From Panagrolaimus kolymaensis (taxonomy: Eukaryota; Nematoda; Chromadorea; Rhabditida; Panagrolaimidae): DNA of 64,000 bases. The translations under genes and the position numbers were made by a program. Where the stretch lies: contig JAJQJQ010000016.1 of the NCBI GenBank assembly GCA_028622995.1, positions 2,170,001 to 2,234,000 of the forward strand, in the 5' to 3' direction. The notes beneath the pieces are model-generated. The model saw only the letters and a program-made list of their open reading frames with translations. It did not search any database and was not told where the DNA came from. This document shows, piece after piece, positions 1 to 15,000 of this stretch (position 1 is its first letter; every line of letters begins with the position of its first letter).

Positions 1-1166
1 TTAAAATTGTTTTTGAATTAATTCAGCCATAATTTCAGCAATTTTCACACGTGCCAATGCTCGATTAGGAGTTGAAAGACGGCGAAGATCAAGTTCAACT
101 TGGCGGCCAAAGATGATACATTCTTCATCAAGGAAATGTTGATGTTGCATAGTTTGAAAAGATGACAAAACATCGAAGAAATTCATATTGGTTGCTGGAA
201 CATTATTTGATTGTGGTTCAAGAGAAGATGCAACTTTTTGAGGAGCTGAAGCTTTACGTTTTGGACGTTTAGTTGGTGGTTCTAAAAAGTGTATTATAAT
301 TAACAGAAAAATATGAAACTAATATAAGAGTGGAAAAGGTAAGTGCTACTCTTTGCATTTAATGGTTCATTTTGAATTTATACAATTAAATATTTTGGTC
401 ATCTATTCTCTTCAGTTTTAGTTATTTAAAATATTGAACTTTTAACATAAAACACCCCATAGTTAAAGCTTTAACTTACCACCATTATTGGAATCAACCT
501 CTCCACCGGTAGATGATTGAGGCATTGATTTTAAAGTTGAGAGAAATTCTTCAAGTTCAGGACTGCGAGCAGGTGGCGGTTGATCTTCATCGGAATGAAT
601 TCCACTTTCCACATCATTTTCTTGATCATTTGTGGATGGTTCAGTTTTAATTGTTTCGAATGCTTTACTGACATTATTTTCTTTTTCGTCGTCGCTCATT
701 AACCATAGAAGATCTTCGTCAAAATTTGTTCCACCAGTAGAAATTTCTTTACGAATTTGGTTTCCATAACGCTTACGATAAGTTACAAAACGATCACGGC
801 ATTTTTTGGCTGAAAAATGGATCAGAAATAAATGAAAAAAACACTCGTATGAGAAAAGCGTTAGCTGAATCATACATAGACATTTAATACAATATTTTGG
901 GTTAATCAATAAAGAACACAAATGCAGGAAAAAACTAACCAAAACTAATCAATTGACAAAAAAAAGAACTTACAATTGAGATAAGGATCAAGTTCCTTGG
1001 CAACGCTTGTCCATATTTTTCCTTTTTGAGTTGTATTCGACCATCCATCTGATGAAGGATCATACAGTACTGGATGAGGTTTAACAAGATCAAAAAGTTT
1101 TAAAACAGTTTCTTTTGGCCATTCTTTCATTTCATCAAGAGATGTAATTGCTGCATCGTCCGACAT
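1..1166 (-). CDS. MADF-BESS domain DNA-binding protein
   Basis: Probable sequence-specific transcriptional regulator acting in the nucleus. Three exons on the minus strand (1166-974, 809-480, 281-1) join in phase to 267 residues; the TAA stop is exactly at the window edge. Exon 1 and the start of exon 2 give a MADF (Myb/SANT-like) domain at about residues 10-95, with LFDLVKPHPVLYDPSS, a conserved Trp in GKIWTSVAKEL, and CRDRFVTYRKRYG. The middle is acidic and Ser/Pro-rich, followed by a basic run TKRPKRKAS that may be a nuclear localisation signal. The last 40 residues (FGRQVELDLRRLSTPNR, then IAEIMAEL) match the BESS protein-interaction motif, which occurs with MADF in insects and nematodes. 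Introns are 164 and 198 nt with normal GT..AG ends. The family assignment is firm; the particular orthologue is not recognised. Confidence 0.85.
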
Positions 1167-4100
1167 GATTCTAAAAAATCAAAAAAGATTAGCTGTAGAT
1201 TAAACAAACATAGTAATAAACATGATGCTAAAATGAAGGCAAAAAAAAAACAATGAATAATAAACAAAATTAAGTGGAAGTTCTCGCGCAGGTACACATT
1301 CTTTCACAAGGCATAAAATTTTTAGAAAGCACAAAAAAATTATTCCAATCAACCAACCCCAACTTGTACGTTACCTACTTATTCCAGGAAAGGAAGAAAA
1401 ATGAGTGAATAAACGAAGAAGAAAAAAACAGAGCGTTTTTTTCCTTGCCGCACCGCCGCTGCTGATGATGATATTTTTTCGTTGATTGTCTGCCTGCTTC
1501 GCTGTTGGTCGTTGATGTTCCTGAGTCTTCTTTCTTTTTTGCCTTTTACTTCCCGCGTTTTCATCATTGAAGGCCGATGGGGAAAGGATGAAAATGGAAG
1601 AAAGGAAAAAGAAACAAAAGCGCGAAAAAAAATAGGAATGGTGATGAGAAGTGTCGGCATTAGACTTTGCTCAGTTATACTTTTTATCATTAAAGAACAG
1701 CAAGAAATGATGCTGAAACATATATTTTTGTTTCATGAAGCTATATTTTTTGAGGCAAAGCACAAAAAACTGTATTGATTGGCTAAAAAAAAGACAAAAA
1801 ATGAGAAAACAATGGAATTTTATAAAAGTTTCAGCAACGGAATAAGTCGCTAAGACAAAAATGTGACTTCTTGATGGCACCAAAAAAGAAGGAAAATGAT
1901 CAAAAAGGCCCCAAAAATAATTGTATATTCTTAAAATAAAAGATGACTTGTTAGAAAGATTATAAAACACGGAAGATGAAAGCAAAGGTATCCAATCTAT
2001 CAAGCATTAAAATGAAAAAAAGCTTAAACCTTTGGTTGTTGTGAATCAAAAAAATTCTAGAACCAAAGCAAAATATATGGGAGAGAGAGAGAAAAGCATA
2101 AATCGCGCTGTTTATTTTTAACGAGAATGAAAATGAAGAAGAACAAAATAAAAAAGGATGCTAAAATCACAGTTTCTTGAGGTAAAACGCTCAAATGAAG
2201 GTCAGTAGCATAAAGTTACTAATAAGAAGAGAGCGGGCAAACTCCTTTATTCCTGCAACGGCTTACTACTTCTTTTTTCTTTCTAGGTCAACGTCTCATG
2301 AAGGAAGGAAGAATGCCGCGTTGATGATGAAAGAATGAACAAGGTAATGGATTGCTGCTTGCAATTCGTTTTATTAAAGAAGAGTGTGTTAACCAAAATA
2401 TAGATAGAGAAAAGGTCACTTTATGTTGGGGGTTGATTGATGTTGTTTTTTTTAAATTAATCATCATCGACAAAAATACAACTCTAAACGCATAATTAAA
2501 AAGCAAATCATATTCACTCATTTATTTATTAATAAAAAAATATTATTATCCTTGTCAACTTTCTCTTTATTTTATCTTTCATCTTGTATAGCTTCTTTCT
2601 TATCCTTATTGAATTTAAGAAAAAACGAATAAATTTGAATACCCTTATTTATTATCCTTACTATTTATGAAGAAATGTCATACCAATATCATTTGTTAGC
2701 GTACTTGTTGCTGTTAATTCATTTAAGGGTCGTAAAATCCCTAATGGAAATAAAATATGTATTTTGGATTACAACAGTTACAACACTCCATCTATCTTAA
2801 CTATGTATCTCAAAAACATATCTTATTTCAAACACAACCCTTTTCTTCTGATCTTTAGCAAGTAACAACAACAATAATTATTCCGTTGAGTAAATCGAGC
2901 CCACGCCAATAATACAAGTGATCATACCCCGCTAAAAAAACATTCATCATTTACTAGGGATTCTTTATGTTTTGCCTTACATGTTTATTTTATGCCCTTG
3001 CTCTTTTTATTTTTTCCAATCGGTGTGTATTAATTTGTGCTATCAAAAAATTACAATTCTTTTACCTTTCGAAAATGTTTAAAAAAACTAACGTATTATT
3101 TATAGATACTCCTTTTTTTATCTTTTAGTTCCTCACATATCATGTCTTTTGTCTTTCTTAAATCATTATGTACTCAATTAATTAAAGACAGATTTTCCAA
3201 TGTTTTTGGATAAAAAAATCTTTCGAAATTATCAAAAAGTTTATATTTACTTTTTTTAAACTTATGAAACATAAAGTATTTTTTAGTAAAAATTGAAAAA
3301 AAACCTTGACCCCAGGACCTTGAAAGAGTCATTTCATGGTTGTATCGTTAACAATATCAAAAGAAATAAACGCAATTGGAAATTTTTTTAAAATAAAACA
3401 CGATTTTTTTTCTTTGAAAACTCTTCAAGATTGACTTTTTCAAAATTGCAACATTTTTATGGCGAATAAAATTTTTAATTTTTATTAGACAAGAAGATAA
3501 AGGATTTAATGGTTGTAAAAATCTTGTTTATTGGATTATGAAAACTAAGTTTTCTGTAAATTTCATTTTTAATACCAATAACTCTGCATTTACAATCATT
3601 TTGTAGCAATTGTTAAAAATAATAAAAGTCGAAAAAATACCGGTTCTATAAAAGATCACCAGATATAAAAGGTGTGGTCTTGACTTTTTGTTGTTGTTAT
3701 TTCAACAATGTCTTTTGATAACGTTTATGTAAAACCTTTGCTGCTAAAAAAGAAAAAAGAATTTAAAATTTTCTTTCATCTTATTAGCACATTAATTTTT
3801 TTATAATATTAGGAAGATTCTATTAACAGTTTAAAAAAAAGAGTTAGATTGCGTTTTTTTCTTCAAAATATCTGGCAGGATCCCTTTTAACGGTTATTAT
3901 TATACCGAACCAATTATGATGAAGAGATAATTGTTTATTTCCTGTTTTTTTTTTCTTAAATGAAATGTGAAATATAAAAGAAAGGAGTTTCTTTTTCGAT
4001 TCTTAAAATTTATTTTTGCCAAAATATAAATGGCTAAAAAAAGTCGTAGAAATAATTTTCTATTATCAATTTCATTTTCTTTTACAAACATGTTTTGTTT

Positions 4101-6063
4101 TCTTTTTTACTCGATTTACCCTCATTTTCTTCTGTAATTTTCGGATTAAATAAAACTTGAAAAATATTTTCTTTGTAGACTTTGGCGGTGAAGAACATTT
4201 TTTGGAATAAAAATCTTTAAAGTTTTGTTAAATATTGACTCATTTTTAGAATGCGAATCTAAAGCTTTGTCGTCCCATTTTTTATCTTACCTTCTTTGCC
4301 TTTTTTTCAAATTGTCATAAATTTTTGGGCTCACATAAATTTCAAATGTTTTTAATATCTTGCAAAAATAGCGTTAAACCTTCTACCCAAAAGTGTCTTC
4401 TTCACTTTTTTTTCTCTGATGTGATATTAATTGCGTCCTTGAAATTTTTTTAAATTAAAAAAGAACTCCCAACGGTCACTTTCATTAATGATAGAAAAAA
4501 AGTTTTTTATTGTTCCGCTCAGCTTTCCATTTTTTTCTTTTTTTTAAATAGGTCGAAATTTGTTGATAGTCGTGGTTAGCGATGATGGTTGAAAAGAGCA
4601 ATGACCTTGATTGAAAGAAACTCCCGCAAAAAAAGCGAATTTTCTTAACTTTTTTAGAAAACATAAATTTCCAGAAGTTTTAAGGTACAATGTTGAAAGA
4701 AAAAAAACTTTTCTAAAAATTTAAATTTGGCTATCGCAAGCAACCGCTTTCTTTCTTCTTGTTTAAAATTTTTAATCCATCATCAATTTCATTGCCTTTT
4801 CGCTTCACTTTGAAGGATTTTATTTTTGAAGTTCCACCAAAGTCTAGTTTCATAGTTTCTCATCCATCCAAACTTTTCCACCACCTTTCCAGGATCATTC
4901 ATTCATTACATATCTTTCCTCCGGTCCTCCTGGTTTTTCTTCTTCTATGCAACAATCCAAAAAAGAAAACGTCCAATTTGTTTATTGCGTGATTTTCCGA
5001 CAGGTTTTTAGGCTTTTTAAAAAGAAAAGTACAATTTTTTGTTTTTTTTTTGTTCGAATCCACGAAACTGCTGTCTTTGGTTTAGTTTCTTTATAAAAAA
5101 GACAAAACATCCATTAAATCCGATTAATTACGTATATTCATGCATAAAAGAAAACCATAGTTTATTTTAGAGAAAGAAATATTCAAAACTTGATTCGAGG
5201 TTTTTTCTTTTTGACTCGATTTTCGAAGACAAGTTTAAGTAATTTATCATTCATTGATTAACGGGATTTTCGAGGATATTTTTTTCTTTTTTGATTATAA
5301 TCAGCAACCAATAAAGTTGCCTTTTTGATGAAAATTTTATTAAAGATTTTTTAAGTTGATTAAACATCCATGACTTTGATGGAGAAGGATTTATAAGTTT
5401 TAAAAAATTAAAAGGATCTTCTTTTTTTTTCAACGGGAGGAAAAATTAGGCTTTATCATATATCTTTGTACAATTTTTTTCAATTTCCGAAAGCCATTTC
5501 GTTTTGTTTTCGTTGATTTTTACTTGAATGTTTTTCTTAAATAATGCTTTCCCATTATTAATTTTAGACTGTAGGTAATCTTCTTCTTTATTATTGTAAT
5601 AATAAAATATTTCTGTTCTCTTTTTTAACCAGATGTAATTAATTAGAATTTATCAGTAACATTCCCTCAATGTTTGTTGATATATATAATAAGGTTGATG
5701 GTTTTTGAGATACTTCTCATTCATAAATTCGTTCATTATTTTAAAAAATTTAATTTACACGCTGTTTCTCGCAGATTTGAACTACGGAAGAAGCGTTCCC
5801 AATTTCTTTAATACCCTAAGGCGAGCAAGAATTTTGTTTTCTTTCCGGATTTTATTTGAAGTGAAGCTATTTTTTTGTTGTCGGGAGAGAAAAACGGAAA
5901 CATCCAAGAGAAAACATTATTTATTCGCTTTAATTTACCATTAATATTCCATAGCAAAAGATTTTTGCAATAATATCTGCTTTTCCAACCCGAGCTTTAC
6001 TGAATAAATAATTTCGTGGTTTAAAAAAAATATAATTTTAGCTTGAAATTTTGATAAACGAAG
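1167..6063. other. 4.9-kb intergenic region, no gene seen
   Basis: Divergent upstream region between the MADF gene (-) and the nine-VWA gene (+). It is AT-rich with many A and T runs and a short GA microsatellite near 2083-2096. Small open frames here have no recognisable domain, no consistent splice partners and the Phe/Lys-rich composition expected of AT-rich noise. It presumably carries promoters and 5-prime untranslated exons for both genes. Confidence 0.6.
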
Positions 6064-9000
6064 ATGGGTGCCAGATGGCTGCTTATTATGGTTATTATAA
6101 ATTTTAGTAAAAGCTTAAAAACTTTCATATTTTAGGCCATTGTGGTATTTATCGCATTTAGTAAAGCTGCAGAAAATTCGGTTAATTCACAAAAATGTGA
6201 TAAAAGCCCTCTTCAAGCGGTTTTCCTCTTTGATATATCTCCAACAAATTCGACTTATTTTGCTCGACAACAGCAAAGGGTTATTGAAACCATTAAACAT
6301 ATTGATGTTCTCACTAAAGAACGCTCAATTTCTTTTGGATTTGTTGTGTTCCATCGGCTTCCAGTTTTGTTGAGTCCACTCAATAGTCCAAAATCAAGTG
6401 ATTCAACGAAGGTTTGCAACACATACTTTTGAAAACTTTGATTAACCTCTATTTTTTGAAGGTCACTGAACAAGTTCAAAGTGTCCGACCACGTCGACAT
6501 TCTGAAGCATCGCCAGCTAAAGCATTGGATTTAGCTGCGGAACAAATTGAAAAGAATGGCCGAGAAGGTGCTCGTTCCGTTGTGTTTTTAGTACATGATG
6601 GCATTAGCACTGATTTGATTGCTGAAACTCTTGAAGCTGTGTAAGTACACATTTTAACTTTCAATAGTAACATTTTGAAATCTTTGTTTTAGAAATCGGC
6701 TTCGAGGCGAAAATGTTGAAGTTTTTGCCATTACTGGTTCTCCAAATCCGAATTTACTTGCTTTATCTGGATACACACATGAAAGAAATCGAATTTATGC
6801 ATTTGATTCGGATCGGGTTGAATTCTTTGCATCCATAGATGACATTGTCGGCACATGTAATGAAAATGAGAAGCATCTTCCACAAATTTCAGCTTTAATT
6901 GATTCCAAACCTTTGAAAAAGGAGAAAACTCCTTTTTTTCAATTTGATGAAACGGTTGCGTGTTCGAGTAGTGAAAAAGTTGATTTGATGATTGTTTTGG
7001 ATACAAGTGGCTCGGTTTTTAATGTTTTTGCCGAAGAAAGAAAATTAGCAGAAAATTTGGTGAAAAATATAGAACCAAATAAATTTGAAAAAAATATGCA
7101 AGTGAGTCCATAATTTAATTTTTCATCATTCTAAGTTGGGTGCAATAATATTTTTTTTTCTTCAGATTGGGCTTGTTAGCTTTGCTTCAGAGCCAAATAT
7201 TCTTCTTCCTCTTCACCATGGCCGTACCCCCGAATCTGTTGCAAAAAGAATTCAAGAAATTGAATTCACAGGTAAAAATACTAGGATAGCTGATGCCGTT
7301 CAAATGGCATTGGACGAACTTCAAGTTCGTAAACGTAATGATTCCACACAAATTTTTATTCTCATCACCGATGGCCACGGATTTGAATATTGGAACCAAG
7401 CTCAAAGCGCGGGTCGAAAATTACAACAATCGAATGCACAAATTTTTGTTGCCACGACTTCTGTTGATTATAATCTCCCAGAAATGATTCTTTACGCGGG
7501 TGATAAATCTCGGGTATTTGTTAGTGAAAGTGTCTCATCTTTTTTGCCTAAAATTTCTAAATTCATTAACAAATGCATTGGTGAAAATGATTATAATAAG
7601 CCAACTGGAAATCAAGCTTTGGATAATTCTGTGGTTATTAAGCTTAATGATATTCCCAAATCTAAAATTTTAACTGATTTGATTACCGAAGAAAAAATAA
7701 TTGAACCCATTGAAACAACTTTGAATACTTCAAGTTCAGAAAAGAAAGAGGTTCTTTTGGTTAAAAAAGATAAATTAAAAAACTCAGAAGAAGAAAAAAT
7801 TGTATCAAGTGAAGAGATTTCTTCGATGGAAAAAGATGTCTTAAAAGCTCGAGCTGATCAACTTAGAAAACTTTTAAATGATTCAGTGAGTGATTATTGC
7901 CTTAATAATTGTAAATATTTTAATTACATTTTTAGAAAAGCCTTTCCAAATCTTCCGACTGTAACACAGATATCGTTTTCATCATTGACAGAACTCAGAG
8001 ATCAACCTTTGATTTTACCCAACAACTTCAACTTGCAAGCAATGTTGTTCAATCAATTTCTTCCAATGATGTTGCTTCTGGCAAAATTAGACTTTCTTTA
8101 ATTACTTTTTCTAAAAAAGCTCGAACCATTGTTCCCCTTTCAAACAATCAAACCCTCCATGATTTTGTTTTAAAAATTAATTCTGTTTTACCATCTCATT
8201 CCACAGCTGATATTAACAGAGGTTTGGTTGCTTCCATCGAAGAAATCACTGCAAATCGTCGATTAGATGCTCGCGCCGTTGTAATTTTTGTTGCTACTGG
8301 AAAACTTGTCGATGAAGAAAGCAAAGAATTTGAAGAATCTTTCAAAAAATTCAAATCAATAAAGAATGTTGATACTTTTGCGCTTTCATTAAATCCTTTC
8401 AATGATGTCAAAGAATTGGAGGTATGCTAACATTTGAAATAAGATTTCAATATTATATGAATTCCATTTAGAAGCTTACTGGAAATAAATGGAGAGTCTT
8501 TATTGATGGTCGAATTCGTCAATTTTCACAAGAAGTATCAACTTCAATTATTTCTTGTTCGCTTGCTATTCATAATGGAAATCATAATAGTGATTCGCAA
8601 GAATTTAATAATTTGATTGAAAAAATAGAAAATTTGGAAAAAAGAGCTAAAACTCTTCAATCGAATGATCCTTTATGTGGATCGGGTTAGTATTATTACA
8701 AAAGTATTGTCATTACTTTTACATAACATTTTTTTCAGATCCTGTTGATTTCGTAGTTATTTTCGATATTTCAACTAGCATTACAGAAGATTTCGATAAG
8801 CAAAAGCAACTAGTAGTGAACCTTGTCAAACAAGCGCCTAATGCAGATTTTGGAAAGCGAATAAGATTTGGCCTTACAGTTTTTAATCAACATGCAAAAA
8901 CTTTAATATCTTTAAATAATTCTATGAGCAAAGATGATATTCTTTTTGCCATCGATAGAATTGAACATACAGGCGGTCAAACGAGTGTGGTTACAGGAAT

Positions 9001-12000
9001 AGGTCAATCATTAGCTGATATTCAACAATTTCGTCGTAATGAAGCAAACCTCATAGTTTTAATTGTATCGGATGGAAATTCACGCGATGGTTGGTCCAGA
9101 GTCCAAAAGGCAGGAAATGCATTGCGAAAAAGTGGAGCTGAAGTTTATGCTGTTGCTTTAAGCAAAGAAAAAAGCATAGAAGAACTAACTGCTTATACTG
9201 ATTCTCAAAAGAAGGTTTTTACAAATGATAAAATTGAGTTATTTGTTTTAAGCGCTCAAAAAGTGCTTTTTGGATGTTCAAAAGATGAACCCAAACTTGC
9301 CGATATTGCCATAGCTCTACAAAAATCTGATGAAGTTGAACAAATTGAATCCTTGGATAAAATGGTAGCAGAAGCGCCACCTAAACGACCAAGAACTACA
9401 ACCATTCATCCTCCGCTAACAACCACGGCAGAAATAATCACCACAACTGGAAAACCCGAATATTCACTCACAGTGGGAAAAGATGAAGAAAAGCATATTC
9501 CCGTTTTATTTAGTGATGATTGTTCCGTTGACCTCATGTTTATTATCGATACTTCCACTTCCGTAACTAACGAATTTCAAAAACAGCTTCAATTTGCTGT
9601 TGATTTAGGTCGGTGTAAAATAATTTTAATTCCAAGTAAAAAAAGAAATATTTTAGTTAAACGCCTTCCATCGGATGATTTTGAAAATCGAGTCAAAGTG
9701 GCTGCGGTTTCATTTTTTCGAGAGGCCATGGTCGAGTTTCCATTCGAAAAAATGCGGGAAAAGTCTCTGGTACTCGACGGGTTGTTTGGAATCAAGCATA
9801 CAGGAGGCTCAACGTCTGCCGTATCGGGGGTGAAACTTGCCGTAGATGAAATCATTCGTGGGCGACGAAAAGGTGCTCGGTTGATGGTGGTTCTCATTAG
9901 TGATGGAAATAGTCAAGATGAATGGGCAGACGTTGTTGATGCGGCTCAAACATTAAGAGATATTAATGCTGATGTTTATGCTGTAACAGTAAGCCATGAT
10001 TATTTCTTCAGGTAAATCAATGAAAAACAAATAAAAACGTGTGGAATAAGATTTTTTTTAGGGAGCTTGAACTTTATGCTGGAAATAAATGGTTCGTATA
10101 TATTGATGCCAGAATCAGGCAATTTTTGGATGAAGCAGAAATGTCAGTCGTGGAATGTCGAAATCCGTCGATTCCTGCTTCTGAAAATGATCCCGTAATT
10201 TCATATTGTTTTACAATACAAAAAACTCCAATAATATAATTTTAGGCTCAAATTAGCCCATTAACAAAGCTTCAAGATGTTGTCACAACTTTAGCTGCCA
10301 TCTCTACTTCCATGGCTCCTCCATTCCCTACTCCATCTCCCTTAAAAACTTGCCAACAAGACATCGTCGATCTCGTAATAATTATCGACACTTCAACTTC
10401 GGTCGAAAAAGAATTTTATGCAGAAAAGAATTTTGCTCTCGATTTAATTAAAGTTCTGCCTGAAAGCGATTTTGATACTAGAATTCTAATTGCTTTAATC
10501 AAATTTGATTCAAAATCAAAACTTCAATTTACATTTGGTGAAAAGAAAACTCGAAATGATGTTTTATATGAAATTGAAAGGGTTGAACACACAGGCGGTC
10601 AAACTTCACTTGTTTCAGGCGTTTCATTAGCATTAAAACAAATTAATTCCAAGCAAAGAAATGATAGCAGACTGGTAACCATTAGTAAGAAATTAATCTA
10701 AGAAATATAAAACATAAACAAAATAATTTTTTCTTTCAGTTGTATCAGATGGAAATAGCCAAGATGAATGGGCTAACGTTGAATCAACTGCCAAAGAACT
10801 CAAAGAAACAGGAAGTGAAATTTATGCTGTAACTTTGAGTGAAAAATATTATTTTGATGAATTAAAAGAATACACCGGCAATGAACGACACGTTTACACC
10901 GATGATAGAATTGAAGAGTTTATTCAAGTTTGTTGATAATTGGAAAGAGTAAAAAACACTAAAAATGTTTTTAGGATGTTGGTATGTCGGTGGTTAGTTG
11001 TCCAGGTAGAGCCGTCCCGAAAGTTACATTAGCTCCAACAGTTGAAATTTCTGTTACTCCAACCACACTGTAAGTACAAACTTTTTAAAAAATATACAAA
11101 ACTTTCTCCACTTTTTTGTTGTTGTAGTCTTATATGTATTATTATTCTTACAGTAATACTGAAACAACAACCAAACATTCATCTACCACAACCTTAGAAA
11201 AGTTTGAAAAAGGCGTGGACCTTGCTGTTGAAGCAGCTGAACCCGAATTTGCCCTAGCCAAAGATGCACCTCCAGAAGTATCTGAGCGAATGGAATTTCA
11301 AGGAACTCCTCAACGGTAAAATATTTTTTATATAGCTGTCCATTATAATATTCTTTTAATTTTAAGTTGTAAATATTCCAAAATGGATTTGATTATAATT
11401 CTTGATGCTTCAAGTTCCCGTGAAGCTGTATTTGAACATCAACGGGAGCTGGCTCTCAGTCTCATTGAACGGCTGCCTGTAAGCAAAGATGGCACTCATG
11501 TTGCCACGGGAATTAACAGTTTTACCAGCTCACCCGTTCTCAGACAAACTTTAGGATTAGGAAGGGATAAACTCATGGTTCGACACGCTATTGAAGACAT
11601 CAAGTATCGCGGAGGATCGACATTAACTTCTAAAGCTGTCGAATTGGCAGTAAAAGATTTGGAGAGGGGAAAGCGACCTGATGCTTTACAGGTTTTAAAA
11701 ATTTTTTAAATTAGAAGGTTAAAAAAAGCCGTAATGATTATAGGTTGTTATTTTATTGAATGATGGTATGTCACAAGATCCTTGGGATAAAGTTTTAATG
11801 GCAGCTGAAGCCCTTGCCGCAACAGGAGCTGAAAGATTTGGTGTCGCTTTGGGCGATGATGTGGATTTAAGAGAATTGCGCCATTATATTGGAAATGATG
11901 ACCGGATTTATCGCGATGGATCCACTGAAAGGTATTGTATATAAATAAATACTATACTTTCAACACTTCGCTACTAACTCCTTTTCAGATTTCTTAGTGA

Positions 12001-15000
12001 CATTGTATCTCTTCTAAATGGAGGAGAACGCGAATGTACTAAGCCAGACACCGAAGATTCTGGCTTCGAACCAGTTGCATCATTAGAAGATTGTAGTAAA
12101 GTATGCTCAGTCTCATTGCATGTTCCTAAACGTTAGAATCATTAATTTTTAGCCCAAACTTGACGTTGTCATTGTTTTTGACTCAACAACTGGTAACCCA
12201 AAAGATAATGCAAAAATAACTTCAAATAAATATCTCCTGCTTGATGTTTTGGGTGAGTTAAATGCAAAAATTTATTATACAAATATTTTTATAAAACAAA
12301 AAACAAATCAACTCCGAAAAAAAATACGCAGTTCAAAGCAGAAGAAGTAAAAATGAAAATTAGCGCAGTTGTTTTTTTGTTTTTGTTACAAATAGGAAAA
12401 GCTACTTCAGAGAGCAGGAGTGAGGCCACGAGTAGCATCATAGTTTCCATTGATCATAGCTAATTGAGCAAGTTGACGACGTTTGAATTCGTCATATTCC
12501 GGCTTGAGGAGTTTATCAATACGACGTTTGCATTTTTCGAGCTTAGCATCACATTCAGCTTCATCAACACCTTCAGCTGTAATAAGAACATGAAGAGGCT
12601 CTTTGAGATGTTCAAAACCAGGAGTGTTGCGAGAACGAAGACGTTCTTCTCGTTCAGCATTCTAAAAGCGAAAAAAAATACATGTTTTCTCAATTATAAA
12701 GAAAAACTACTCACCTTAACAGAGCCCTTTCCACGGATCAAAATGCCACAACCGGATGATGATTCAAGTTGACGAACGGAAATACCACGTGGACCCAAAA
12801 TACGACCAATAAAGTTATAATTAGGATGTTCTGGAACGGTAACTTTGAAGCGTTTGAGTACACGTTCACCGGATGGAGGAGCATGTGGTTCGTCATTAAT
12901 TGATGAAACATTATGAGCATTAGAGAAATCAAGAGCAGCATTGAGAAGTTCTGGTGAGCGAACGCGAAGAAGACTATCATAAAGCGATGGCTTGACAAGA
13001 GGAGGTGAGTATGGATTTTGGCGGCATCGTTGAGAAATACTTCGAGCAATGAAAAGGAGCCGTTGAGAGAGAACTTGAAATTGAGCCAAAAATGTTGGAC
13101 TACAAACAAAACGTTCAGCTTCAACAAGAGCACAAAGTTCTTTGACAGAGTAAAGGAGCATATCAATGTCATCGAATGGGAACATACCACTAAAAAAATA
13201 CTAGCACATAATTTAGGATAGTTAAAAGCAAAAACTTACTCAGGTTTAGGTTGGTTATATGGCATTGACATATACGGATAACCACCAAGATTACTTCCAC
13301 CTAAATGACGCTTTGGAGGAGCTTGAGGCGTACCTGAAAAATCTTTAGTACGGCGAGAAACAGCGCCACGACGTCGACGACGAGATGTTCCTTGACGAGA
13401 TGAAGGAGATTCATTAAATACACGTCCAGCATTATCACCAGCAGCACCACCATGTTCATCACGCGGCGTCTTTTTTAATGATGAAGCATCACCAGAAATT
13501 GAAGAATCTGATGGAGAAATTGAAACGGTTGATGAACGAGCAGTTACGAGAGTATCTTCTTCAGTTGAAGACATGTTTCAGAACAGTTAAGAAAAACACA
13601 CCGGAGGAAATTAGAAGTCAGCCAGTATGAAAGTAAAATAAATGAAGACAAATGTTTGGATCATCTCAGTATTTATACACTTTTCACAGCATTGATTTAT
13701 CAGTTGTCTAAAAATTTGCATCAAAGGTTAATTTTCCCTTGCCTACAAAGAAAGAAAAAGTACGCGACAAAAAACAATACATTTTCTTAAAATTCGACTT
13801 TAGAAATTTATATAAAATTTTCAAACAAAAAAAAGTTTCTTGCAGAAGCTGATTCTTGATTCGTATTTTTTTTTGTGGGTGATATGTACATAAAAATTGT
13901 AAATAAGCTACTATAAAACTATAAAAGGCAATAAAAGAATAGAAAGCCTTCTTTAATTTTTTGTTATTCAGTACTTATTCCATTTAATAACTTTACTAAA
14001 TTTTTGACTATTAAAGTTTAAATAAAATCCTTTTTAGGATCTCTTCCCGCTAATGATGACGTTAAAGTTGCAATTTTCTCATTTGGAGCCGAACCTAAAC
14101 TTTTACAAGAATTCACCGATCCACAAAAATTCGATAATATTGAAAGTATCCAAGTTATCGACGGCAAACCCTCATACGCTAAAGCAGTCCATGCTGGTCT
14201 TGATTATTATAATGCTCATAAACGTGGTGATGCTCGTGGCCTTTTCCTTATCGTTGGTGATGGAGAATCCACTGATAAGACGGAGGAACGAAGTTTAGCT
14301 TCAAATCTTGTACGAAAAGCTAAAGGCCTTGAATGTCACGCAGTTCATAGTGGAAAAGAAATCAATGAAAAAACTCTTAAAGCTTTTACGGGTGATTTTA
14401 AAAGAGTTTATAATTACGATAGAAATGCAGATTTTGCAAAAGAATTATTGAGATTGGCAACTCTTGGTCACTCAGAAGGATGCGTGGAAAAGCGAAAGGT
14501 TTTTCGTTTTTTTTAATATAGATATTTTTTGATATAGTTTTTTGTTTCAGCAAATCCCAGTTCAAGCTTCATCTGATAGTAATAATCGAGAAGAGCAAAC
14601 TTATTCCACTTCAGAACCATTTGCAGCTCGTCAAAGATTACAAGATATTTCTGGCCCATTGAATAACGGATTGGATAGTGAAAAAGTAGTAGGAGTTCAG
14701 AAAACAACATTGAGACCAATCAAAACTACAACTTCATCTTCAACAACCACAATAATGCCGACAAATGACCCTATAAAAAAGACTACGAAAGCGTTAACAG
14801 CAGCAAAACCCACTGTAAAAGAATCGGCAAAAGTCAAAACAACGAAGACTACTACAGAAGCTTCAACTACTGTAAAATCTAAAACTCAAGCAAAAAAGAA
14901 AACGACAAGAGTAAAATCAACAACAGCTGTTACACCAACGACTGAAAATACAATAACAGTAACCACAACAGCTGCAAAAATAACTACAAAGAAGACTACT

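Noticed and set aside
2083..2096. GA dinucleotide run
   Set aside because: Very short microsatellite with no context suggesting function.
5705..5944. 79-residue plus-strand frame just before the VWA gene
   Set aside because: No splice phase leads to the signal-peptide exon at 6064, and the composition is noise-like.
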